A stretch of 53,439 nt of DNA, from NCBI GenBank assembly GCA_947626935.1, contig CANQUD010000010.1:1-53439 (forward strand). Direction: 5' to 3'. The stretch's first letter is position 1, and the number at the start of each line of letters is the position of its first letter. A program made the position numbers and the translations under genes. The notes under the pieces were generated by a model. It saw only the letters and a program-made list of their open reading frames with translations, ran no database searches and had not been told where the DNA came from. Below are positions 8,433-15,865 of the stretch, piece by piece. Origin of the DNA: an uncultured Clostridia bacterium (GTDB lineage: Bacteria > Bacillota > Clostridia > Christensenellales > Borkfalkiaceae).

Positions 8433-8926
8433 CAGGGTCTCCCCCGTCTCCTTTGCGCCGTGAGGGCGTATTCCCGTCCGTCGCCGAGGGCTGCCATCAC
8501 GCGGGAGAAGAGTCCGTCCGTCTCGGCAAGAAACTTCTCCTGCGTCCACCCCTTTCGGGTAAAATATCCCGCCGCCTTGAGAAAGAGGCGGTTTTGTTTG
8601 CGGAAATAATTGCGCTCCGTACAGCCGAGCGCGAAAGAGGAAAATTTCTCCCGCAGCACCCTCTTTCTGCGAAAATATTTGTACTCGAGGAGAAAGGTCT
8701 CCTCTTCCGAACAGTCCCCGAGCATCTCCTCGACGACGGAACAAAGCTCCTCGATCGTCCGACGCACGCAGATCTCCTTCACGATCTCCCCCGCGACCTT
8801 CTCCGTCGAGCGGAGATCTCTGTAGGAGAGCAGGGCTTTGTTGTCCGCCGCCGCCCCGACGGCTTCCCCGATCTCGCCGAGAGCGGGATAGGCATACAGG
8901 ATCGCCTTGACATAATCGTATTTCAA
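8417..8926 (-). CDS. Putative phage late transcription regulator (ArpU/RinA-like)
   Basis: A 169-residue protein. The C-terminal half (residues ~95-150: ETFLLEYKYFRRK, then CTERNYFRKQNRLFLKAAGYF) resembles the sigma-like helix-turn-helix of ArpU/RinA-type phage late regulators, which often lie just before the terminase. The start is a TTG at 8926, preferred over the ATG further up because AAAGGAGTG lies 8 bases before it. Its 3' end overlaps the convergent gene 7722-8432 by 16 bases. An SOS-type box lies about 50 bases upstream. The family call is tentative. Confidence 0.6.
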   Translation of the reverse strand: MKYDYVKAILYAYPALGEIGEAVGAAADNKALLSYRDLRSTEKVAGEIVKEICVRRTIEELCSVVEEMLGDCSEEETFLLEYKYFRRKRVLREKFSSFALGCTERNYFRKQNRLFLKAAGYFTRKGWTQEKFLAETDGLFSRVMAALGDGREYALTAQRRRGRPCQSSG

Positions 8927-8978
8927 CGCGCCACACTCCTTTTCGCAACGGTCCGAACGCCCGTGCGCAGACAAAATC

Positions 8979-9002
8979 CGAACGTTTGTTCGCATTTATC
9001 TT
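8979..9002 (-). promoter_or_regulatory. LexA/SOS-type box with -10
   Basis: On the minus strand a -10-like TAAGAT (8996-9001) is followed by CGAACAAACGTTCG (8979-8992), a full match to the Firmicutes LexA consensus CGAACNNNNGTTCG. The box would overlap the transcript start of the putative phage regulator at 8926. The -35 box is not convincing. Confidence 0.55.
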
Positions 9003-9115
9003 ACCACAGAATTCTGACACGCGGGTGCAGGTATGACAAAAATTTTTCTCAAAAAAAGTTTTTGGGGAAAGGCGCGATTTTTGGGAAATTCTTTGCGCGG
9101 CTCCCGTCGCAACCC

Positions 9116-9150
9116 TTGCATTTTCTCCCCGCGCGTGTTATAATGGAGAT
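9116..9150 (+). promoter_or_regulatory. Promoter with no room for a 5' leader
   Basis: TTGCAT (9116-9121), a 17-base spacer and TATAAT (9139-9144), then six bases (GGAGAT) before the ATG at 9151. With normal geometry the first transcribed base is the A of the start codon. Confidence 0.7.
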
Positions 9151-10902
9151 ATGTTGAAACAAAAGCTGATCGGTACGCTGCTCGCAGGCGTGATCCTGAC
9201 TGCGGGCTTCGGACTCGCTCTGCAGGAGAAAATTCCCGCAAGCGCAGCCTCGATGCAACTCAATGATATGAGTGCTTCTCTCTTTCTCCCCGAACACTAC
9301 GAGGAGTATTTAGAGCTGAATGCCCCTTCCGACATCGCCGTCTGCGGGGGACATATTGCTATCTCCTGCGACAAGGATCTTTTCCTCTTTGACCGCAACG
9401 CAGAGGAAGCGACCTACCAAAAATTTACGCACACCGCAAAAATTTCCAAGATCCAGTTCTCCGACGACGAGCAGCTGTACTTTTCGGACGAACTGCAAAA
9501 TTTCTATCAGCTCGATCTCTCTGCGCTTTCCTGCGGAGAGGTGCTTACTACGCTCACAACGTTTTATATCCATGAGGACACGCTGTTCAGAGTTCTCATG
9601 ACGGACTTGGGGACGAATTATCTCGCGGTAGACATCGCCGATTTGAAAAACAACGACTCGCCGTTCGCACACAGTGAATACAAAAATACGCCTCTTTTGA
9701 CCTTTGACAACGGCATTTTTTACAGTGTCGTCGAACAAGTCATCAATGCGTATTCCTACAATACTGTTTCGGAAAAATACGAACCGAACGGCACCCATGC
9801 GCTTGACCAACGCATGAGCGGGGTCTCTTCCGCCTGCGCGGTCGGGGGAGTCCTGTATCTCTCCGTCAACAGCGATTCTGGCACCAATAACGGTCTCTAT
9901 TCCTATGACTTCACGACCGAGGAAGAGACCCTTCTCTTTGCGGGAGACGGGTACGGGGCTTTGACGTCCTATGACGGCAAGCTCTATGCCGTCAAGGGCA
10001 ATTCCGTCCTCGAATATTCCCTCGAAAACGGCGTCAAAAAGACGGACTACGAGATCTCTTCCGCGTCCGATTCCGTCAACCGTCTCGATACTGCAAGTGA
10101 CAGTGTGCGGGCGGGAGATCTCCTCGTCACGGCGGACAGCGGCAACAACCGCCTCTCGATCTATGACATGGAGAAAGGTTCCTTTGACATCATTTCCGTT
10201 AACTATTCCCCGAAATTCGTCGCCACGGACGGCGAGATCATCGCCGCCGCCTCGGAGAACCAAATCATTGCCTATGCCTGCGACAACCGCGGAAATTGGG
10301 ATCAAACACAGACGCACACTCTCGACAGCGGGGATACCGTAAAAGGCATCACATGTGTATTCGGGAAAGTCTACTATGTCTCCGCGCATAAGCGCGGCGT
10401 ACTTGGCGAAACACCCGTCTTTGACAGCTCCACCGCAAAGGGACTCGCGGCGAATCTCTATGGCGATCTCTTTGTCGCCTATGAAGATGGGAAAGTGGTC
10501 CGTTTCACCGAGGCAAACTTTACCGATAACACGGCGCAGGGCGAAACGCTCTCTTTCACCCTTCACATGCCTGTTTCGTCGCTGCGGGCAGATCGTGAAG
10601 GAAATCTCTACTATTTAAGCGACAATGCTCTTTGGAAGAATCATGAAAAATTAGCCGAATTCGGAAACAGCTCTTTCGTTTACGGCGATGAAAGCGGTCC
10701 TGTTGCGTTCGCTTTGGATCACGAAAATGGCGACGTATTTTTACTCTACGGCAACCATGTTGTGAAAACAAAGTCGGAAGCTTTGGGCATTCTGTCCCAA
10801 AACCATAGCGACGCCTTCGGCAGTCGGTTGGATATTCTTCCGCCCGATAGTCGGGGAAAGAGAAGCGAAAGCGCCCCGATCGTTAGAGGAACTGTAAGAT
10901 GA
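9151..10902 (+). CDS. Secreted beta-propeller-like protein, C-terminally shortened paralogue
   Basis: A 583-residue exported protein with a signal peptide (GTLLAGVILTAGFGLAL, cleavage near ASAAS). About 500 residues of repeated beta-sheet units of the NHL/propeller kind follow (NNGLYSYDFTTEE, DSGNNRLSIYDMEKG, ITCVFGKVYYVS). It is homologous along its length to the next gene, sharing SASLFLPEHYEEYL versus NASLFLPESYENYL near the N-terminus. It stops where that protein continues into a second domain and a membrane anchor; its last ~25 residues (SRLDILPPDSRGKRSE) do not match the paralogue. ATGA overlap couples it to the next gene. The function is unknown; a soluble released form of the anchored partner is one possibility. 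Confidence 0.8.
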   Translation: MLKQKLIGTLLAGVILTAGFGLALQEKIPASAASMQLNDMSASLFLPEHYEEYLELNAPSDIAVCGGHIAISCDKDLFLFDRNAEEATYQKFTHTAKISKIQFSDDEQLYFSDELQNFYQLDLSALSCGEVLTTLTTFYIHEDTLFRVLMTDLGTNYLAVDIADLKNNDSPFAHSEYKNTPLLTFDNGIFYSVVEQVINAYSYNTVSEKYEPNGTHALDQRMSGVSSACAVGGVLYLSVNSDSGTNNGLYSYDFTTEEETLLFAGDGYGALTSYDGKLYAVKGNSVLEYSLENGVKKTDYEISSASDSVNRLDTASDSVRAGDLLVTADSGNNRLSIYDMEKGSFDIISVNYSPKFVATDGEIIAAASENQIIAYACDNRGNWDQTQTHTLDSGDTVKGITCVFGKVYYVSAHKRGVLGETPVFDSSTAKGLAANLYGDLFVAYEDGKVVRFTEANFTDNTAQGETLSFTLHMPVSSLRADREGNLYYLSDNALWKNHEKLAEFGNSSFVYGDESGPVAFALDHENGDVFLLYGNHVVKTKSEALGILSQNHSDAFGSRLDILPPDSRGKRSESAPIVRGTVR

Positions 10903-13481
10903 ATCATGTACGAATTGGAAAAAACAAAATAAAAAGATTTTGTCTTGCTGCATTGCTGTTTTATGCGTTTGGTTGTATACTCGCAGGCGCATTCTTGTCG
11001 GGTGCGCCGAATGTGGCGCACGCAGCGCAAAATTTGGACAGCGAAACAAACGCGTCTCTATTTCTACCCGAAAGTTACGAAAACTATCTCAAACTCTCCG
11101 CTCCTTCTTCGGTGGCGATCGGAGAACGTTATGTTGCCGTCGCGGACGGAAAAAAGATCTATATATATGACCATATGGACCCTTCCAAGGGATACCGCGT
11201 GTGGGAGCACAGCCGAGGCGCAGAGACTGTGACCGTCGGCAAAATGCAATTCACCGACGAAGACCGTCTCTATTTTTCAAGTGTCTCGGGTCTTTTCGAA
11301 CTTTCGCTCGAGAATGAACTTTCCGAAAAACAAGTGAGTAACAACTTCTATCCCTATACCTTTCTCATCGCGGAGAATATCCTCTATGTTGTGACTGTGA
11401 ACGACGGTTCCGACACCGTCCTCTACCGCTTTGAAATGAGCCGTGAATTACTCAGCCTTACGGACGCCAAACAACACGTAACGATATCAAAATCAAGTAG
11501 CGAGAAAAGTTCTCCTCTTCTCGCCTATTCGGATGGCACGGTATATTGCTCTTTGAACGGCTCTGTGTATCATTATAATGGCGAGACCCTGGAAGGAAAC
11601 GGCAACTTTCCCCTCGATAACACGGTTTCGAGCACGCTCACGCCGAGTTCCGTCTGCGCAATCGAGGACAGCCTCTACTTCACCGACGGAGCGGGTCTGC
11701 ACCGCGCCGATACGAATGGAAACGCTAAACTGATCGAGTCTGCAGAGGACATCAAAGCCCTTTATCCGCACGGCGATCTTCTCTACTGCCTGTGCGGGAA
11801 CGCTGTCCGCGCCTACGATACCAAGAAAAACGTTTTCACCGACTACGAAATTTCCTCCGACTCCGCTTCCGTCGGGCGGCTCTCGGGCGCAACCGACATC
11901 GTGCGGGCGGAATCCCTCGTCGTTGTCGCCGATACCGCCAATCACCGCGTATCGGTGTATAACAGCGACACGGGAAACTACTCCGTCCTTAAAGCGAGCG
12001 GGGACTTCTCCCCCACGCTCGTTGCAACGGACGGCACCCTTGTTGCCGCCGTGAGCGGGGGCAATGTGTATGTTTGCCAAAACCCAATGAGAGATCCGAC
12101 GTTCGGCGATCCCTTCTCCCCCAACAGCGGCGTGATCGAGGGCATCGCCTGCGTGTTCGGAAAGGTGTACTACGTCACTCAAAACAACATTCAGGGCGTG
12201 CTTGGCGGAGAGAGCGCTTCCAAGTCTAACGGCGGCTCCCCCACTGCTATGACGAGCGACCTCTACGGCAATCTCTACGTTGCCTATAACGATGCGTCCG
12301 TGCGCTCCTTTTCGGAGGAGCAATTCATTGCGCAGGACGAAAATGGGACAGTGCTCGAGGGCGTGACTGTCCCCGCCGAGGCAAAGACCCTGCGGACGGG
12401 CTTTGACGGCTCTCTCTACTATCTCGACAAGGACGGAAAACTCTGCGGCACCAATGGCGAGCAACTCGCCACGATCAACGGCGCGAATTTCGTCTACAGC
12501 GAAGAGAGTTCCCTCTCCCCTGTCTCCTTTGCGCTCGGCTTCGAGGACGACTGCGTCTACTTCAATTTCGGCAATTTCATCGTCGCTTCCAAGGAAGGCT
12601 CCCTCGGCTTCCCGACCCTCAAGACGATCGGCACAGCCGATGTGTACGGCGAACTTTCCCTCGTGCATGCGCCCGAAGATGTCCGATACGTTGACGTCAA
12701 GAAGGGCGCCGTCGGAATCAAAGTCGACCTCTCGACGCTCACCGGGGACACTCCCTATTTCCCCTATGACTCCTACGCGCGGACGGCGGAGAAGGACCGC
12801 GGCGTCATGCTTGCCGAGACGGACAAGTACGGACTCATCGCCCTCTATCACGACCGCGGCTATGACGTGCGGCTCTTCCGCAAGGAAGAATGTGCCGATG
12901 CGAGCGCGGTCATCGACGAGGCGGCGGGGCAGAAATATCTCTCCAGTCCCTGCAATCTCTACAACTTCCCCTGCATTGCGGAGGCATTCCAACAGACCCT
13001 TCCGCGCGGGACCCTTCTCACCGTCCTCAATGTCGTGCAGGCGGACGGGGATAAGGACGCGCTTCCCGATTACGGCTATGACTTCGCCTATGTGGAAGTC
13101 GTAACTCCCGCCCGCGAGACGGTGCGGGGATATGTTCCCCTCTCCTTCCTGACGGACGCAGACCCGAGCGGCGGCGCGGAGGAAGATTTTGAACTTGTCA
13201 AGCTCAAAGAGGACGCCGTCTTTACGGACGGGACGCACAGCAAGACGCTCCCCGTGGGGACGGAAGTGCGCGTCCGCGCGAACGGGGACGGGACCTATTC
13301 CGCCCGCTACTCCGACGGGGAAGGGACGTACTCCGCCGTCCTCGCCGAGGGAATGATCGACCGCGGGCAATCGGATGCGCTCCGCATCGCGCTCATCGTC
13401 ATCTTGAGCGTCCTTGCGCTCGTCATCATCGGCGCATATTTTGCCCTGCTTCCCCGCATGAAAGACCCTGAAAATCCTTGA
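10899..13481 (+). CDS. Membrane-anchored beta-propeller surface protein
   Basis: An 860-residue protein. A signal peptide near residues 15-45 (LAALLFYAFGCILAGAFL) is followed by a propeller-like region to about residue 590. A C-terminal domain follows with SH3-like segments (CNLYNFPCIAEAFQQTLPRG, then PARETVRGYVPLSFL), and the protein ends in one membrane helix (ALRIALIVILSVLALVIIGA) with a short basic tail. It is translationally coupled by ATGA to the shorter paralogue upstream. SH3-like repeats often contact peptidoglycan, so a wall-associated role is plausible, but no enzyme motif is seen. The pair probably arose by tandem duplication. Confidence 0.82.
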   Translation: MNHVRIGKNKIKRFCLAALLFYAFGCILAGAFLSGAPNVAHAAQNLDSETNASLFLPESYENYLKLSAPSSVAIGERYVAVADGKKIYIYDHMDPSKGYRVWEHSRGAETVTVGKMQFTDEDRLYFSSVSGLFELSLENELSEKQVSNNFYPYTFLIAENILYVVTVNDGSDTVLYRFEMSRELLSLTDAKQHVTISKSSSEKSSPLLAYSDGTVYCSLNGSVYHYNGETLEGNGNFPLDNTVSSTLTPSSVCAIEDSLYFTDGAGLHRADTNGNAKLIESAEDIKALYPHGDLLYCLCGNAVRAYDTKKNVFTDYEISSDSASVGRLSGATDIVRAESLVVVADTANHRVSVYNSDTGNYSVLKASGDFSPTLVATDGTLVAAVSGGNVYVCQNPMRDPTFGDPFSPNSGVIEGIACVFGKVYYVTQNNIQGVLGGESASKSNGGSPTAMTSDLYGNLYVAYNDASVRSFSEEQFIAQDENGTVLEGVTVPAEAKTLRTGFDGSLYYLDKDGKLCGTNGEQLATINGANFVYSEESSLSPVSFALGFEDDCVYFNFGNFIVASKEGSLGFPTLKTIGTADVYGELSLVHAPEDVRYVDVKKGAVGIKVDLSTLTGDTPYFPYDSYARTAEKDRGVMLAETDKYGLIALYHDRGYDVRLFRKEECADASAVIDEAAGQKYLSSPCNLYNFPCIAEAFQQTLPRGTLLTVLNVVQADGDKDALPDYGYDFAYVEVVTPARETVRGYVPLSFLTDADPSGGAEEDFELVKLKEDAVFTDGTHSKTLPVGTEVRVRANGDGTYSARYSDGEGTYSAVLAEGMIDRGQSDALRIALIVILSVLALVIIGAYFALLPRMKDPENP

Positions 13482-13506
13482 CATTTCTCTTCACACAGGG
13501 TATAAT
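13478..13506 (+). promoter_or_regulatory. Consensus promoter of the GH43 gene
   Basis: TTGACA (13478-13483), 17-base spacer, TATAAT (13501-13506). The -35 box overlaps the stop region of the upstream gene. The leader is about 30 bases and carries GGGAG before the ATG at 13543. Confidence 0.85.
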
Positions 13507-13542
13507 ACACAGCGTTTGTTTTCGTAAGGGAGAATGAAATCT

Positions 13543-14550
13543 ATGTCCAAATATCCTTCCCCTCTCATTCTGCAGAGGGCGGATCCCTATCTCTTGAAGA
13601 AGGACGGAAAATACTACTTTACCGCGACCTGTCCCGCTTACGACCGCATCGAACTCAAGTGCGCCGACAAGATCGCGGACATCCCCTCCGCGCCCGCCCG
13701 CGTCCTCTGGAAGAAGCACCCTTTCGGGGCGCTTGCCTGCCACATTTGGGCGCCCGAACTCCACTTCATCATGGGCAAGTGGGTCATCTACTTCGCCGCG
13801 GGGCACAAGCCGGGGAAATGGCGCATCCGTCCCTATGCGCTCATCTGCAAGGGGAGCGATCCGATGAAGGACGAGTGGGTCGAGGGCGGCATGCTCTCCC
13901 CCGCCGACGGCGACCGCTATCCCTTTACGGACTTTTCCCTCGACACGACCGTCTTTGAACACCGCGGCAGGTGGTACGCGATCTGGGCGCAGAAGTTCGG
14001 CACCGCCGAGGCAAAGCCCGCGATCTCCAATCTGTACATCGCAGAGCTTGCGACGCCGACAAAGCTCAAGACCTTCCACGTCCTTCTCTCGACGCCCGAC
14101 TACGACTGGGAGCGGCAGGGCGGATTTTGGGTCAACGAAGGTCCCGCCGTCCTGAAGCATGCGGGGAAGATCTTCGTCACCTATTCCGCCAGCGCGACGG
14201 GTGCCTGCTACTGCATGGGAATGCTCCGCGCCGACGAGAACGCCGATCTCCTCGATCCCCGTTCATGGCAGAAGGAGCGCTATCCCGTGTTCAAGACGGA
14301 CGAGAAGCGCAAGATCTTCGGACCGGGGCACAACTGCTTTGTGGAAGGCGACGACGGCGAACAGCTGACGATGCTCCACTTCAGAAACTACGAAAAGATC
14401 ACGGGCGATCCCCTCGACGACCATAACCGTCACGCCCACCTCATGAAGGTGGAATACGACGAAAACGGCGCACCCGTGTTCGCGTTTCCCGATGAGGACC
14501 TCTACACCGTCCCCTTTGAAAACGAACATCAAAAACACATCAATGAATAA
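13543..14550 (+). CDS. Glycoside hydrolase family 43-type enzyme
   Basis: A 335-residue cytoplasmic five-bladed propeller glycosidase, probably acting on arabinose- or xylose-containing oligosaccharides. The family's three acidic residues are visible: the base in RADPYLLKKDGKYYFTAT, the pKa-modulating Asp region in TDFSLDTTVFEHRGRWYAI, and the acid Glu in NEGPAVLKHAGKIFVTYSA. WAPELHF and GPGHNCF are also typical. There is no signal peptide, so imported oligomers are the likely substrate. The start at 13543 is preferred over 13534 because GGGAG would lie too close to the first ATG. A GH51 arabinofuranosidase elsewhere in the window suggests arabinan use. Confidence 0.85.
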   Translation: MSKYPSPLILQRADPYLLKKDGKYYFTATCPAYDRIELKCADKIADIPSAPARVLWKKHPFGALACHIWAPELHFIMGKWVIYFAAGHKPGKWRIRPYALICKGSDPMKDEWVEGGMLSPADGDRYPFTDFSLDTTVFEHRGRWYAIWAQKFGTAEAKPAISNLYIAELATPTKLKTFHVLLSTPDYDWERQGGFWVNEGPAVLKHAGKIFVTYSASATGACYCMGMLRADENADLLDPRSWQKERYPVFKTDEKRKIFGPGHNCFVEGDDGEQLTMLHFRNYEKITGDPLDDHNRHAHLMKVEYDENGAPVFAFPDEDLYTVPFENEHQKHINE

Positions 14551-14573
14551 GGACCCCGCGGGGTCCTTTTTTT
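14551..14573 (+). terminator. Intrinsic terminator after GH43
   Basis: GGACCCC and GGGGTCC form a 7-8 bp stem followed by seven T residues, starting directly after the stop codon. Confidence 0.9.
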
Positions 14574-14637
14574 GAAAAAAAGCTTCAGATATCGCAGCGG
14601 AAAGCCTTCGGAAAAGCATGAAAGCGGCGCGGGTTCA

Positions 14638-14649
14638 TATACTGACGGT
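14638..14649 (+). promoter_or_regulatory. -10 box placed for a leaderless transcript
   Basis: TATACT (14638-14643) is followed by six bases and the ATG at 14650. No good -35 box and no ribosome site are seen, so the promoter is tentative, but the spacing equals that at 9151, 26603, 37428 and 51993. Confidence 0.45.
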
Positions 14650-15669
14650 ATGAAACATATCCTCTTCACGGGCGGGGGAAGCGCAGGGCATGTCGTCCCC
14701 AACCTCGCCGTCATGAATGCGCTGAAATTCTCCCACCGCATCACTTACATCGGCACGGGCGGGATCGAAAAGGACCTCGTCCGAGAGGCGGGGTTCGAGT
14801 TCTTCGAGATCGACTGTCCCAAGCTCCGCCGCTCCTTCACCCTCAAAAATCTTGCGATCCCCTTCCGTCTCCGCCATGCGGAACGGGACGCGCTCGACAT
14901 TCTCAAGCGGGAACAGCCCGACCTCGTCTTTTCCAAGGGCGGATACGTCAGCTATCCCGCGGTGTGGGCGGCAAGGAAGCTCTCCATTCCCGCGCTCACC
15001 CACGAGAGCGACCTCTCCGCGGGTCTCTGCACGAAATTGATCGCAAAAAAGTGCACATATGTGCTCACTTCCTTCCCCGAGACGGCGGAAACCTTCAAAA
15101 ACGGCAGATACGTCGGGTCCCCCGTCCGCAGGGAGATCCTGAACGGCGAAAGGAGCCGCGCAAGGCACAAGTTCGGCTTCGGGGAAGGTCCCGTGCTCCT
15201 CGTCCTCGGCGGCGGGAGCGGGAGCAGGACGCTCAACGACGCCGTGCGGGAAAATCTCGACGTTTTTCTGCCCCATATGGGCATTTTGCACATCTGCGGG
15301 CGGGGAAATCTCGCAAAAATCTCCCGAGACGGGTACGTCCAGCGGGAGTATGAACGGGACATGGGGTCCGCCTATGCGTGCGCGGACGTCGTTCTCTCGC
15401 GGGCGGGGAGCAACACGGTGTTTGAGATCCTTGCGCTGAAAAAGCCCGCCGTGCTCGTGCCTCTCTCGCATGCTTCCCGCGGCGACCAGATCGAAAACGC
15501 CCTCTATTTCAAGGAACGCGGTCTCGTGCGGGTGCTCGGGGACGAACCACTGCCCGACGCCGTGTTTGCCGCGCTCCGCGACAACGCCCTGCGCGATGCG
15601 CTGGAGCACAGCTCCTTCCCGAGCGGCACCGACCGCATCATCGCCGTCATCAAGGAAGTCCTGAAATAG
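14650..15669 (+). CDS. murG: MurG-type UDP-GlcNAc transferase
   Basis: A 339-residue GT28-family glycosyltransferase. MurG adds GlcNAc to lipid I to make lipid II on the inner face of the membrane. The N-terminal donor-fold motif GGGSAGHVVPNLAV is at residues 8-21. The second domain carries LVLGGGSGSRTLN and the UDP-GlcNAc-binding stretch SRAGSNTVFEILALKKPAVL. The length is slightly short for MurG but complete. The start at 14650 gives the normal family N-terminus. It stands alone, outside a division and wall cluster, so it could be a second MurG or a relative acting on another polyprenyl acceptor. Confidence 0.85.
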   Translation: MKHILFTGGGSAGHVVPNLAVMNALKFSHRITYIGTGGIEKDLVREAGFEFFEIDCPKLRRSFTLKNLAIPFRLRHAERDALDILKREQPDLVFSKGGYVSYPAVWAARKLSIPALTHESDLSAGLCTKLIAKKCTYVLTSFPETAETFKNGRYVGSPVRREILNGERSRARHKFGFGEGPVLLVLGGGSGSRTLNDAVRENLDVFLPHMGILHICGRGNLAKISRDGYVQREYERDMGSAYACADVVLSRAGSNTVFEILALKKPAVLVPLSHASRGDQIENALYFKERGLVRVLGDEPLPDAVFAALRDNALRDALEHSSFPSGTDRIIAVIKEVLK

Positions 15670-15822
15670 GGCGATGTAAAATTCCCCCCATTCGTCACGG
15701 CTGCGCCGTGCCACCTTCCCCCCCAAGGGGTCAGGTCTCGGCACAAAGCCTACCCCTTCGGGGGGGAGGCTCCGCCGTAGGCGGTGGTGGGGGGGATCAT
15801 GCCAACCATGCTCCCCCATATC
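15670..15822. repeat. Palindromic intergenic repeat
   Basis: GC-rich inverted arms such as GTCACGGCTGCGCCGTG and CTCCGCCGTAGGCGGTGG flank a block that recurs, mostly inverted, at 40160-40280. No coding potential. It belongs to the dispersed repeat family found through the window. Confidence 0.7.
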
Positions 15823-15852
15823 AAAAAATCGGCACATATGTGCCGATTTTTT
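15823..15852. terminator. Bidirectional terminator between convergent genes
   Basis: A perfect 30-base palindrome with arms AAAAAATCGGCACAT and ATGTGCCGATTTTTT. It serves the MurG-type gene on the plus strand and the ABC exporter operon on the minus strand. Confidence 0.9.
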
Positions 15853-15865
15853 ACTTTCAATGACC

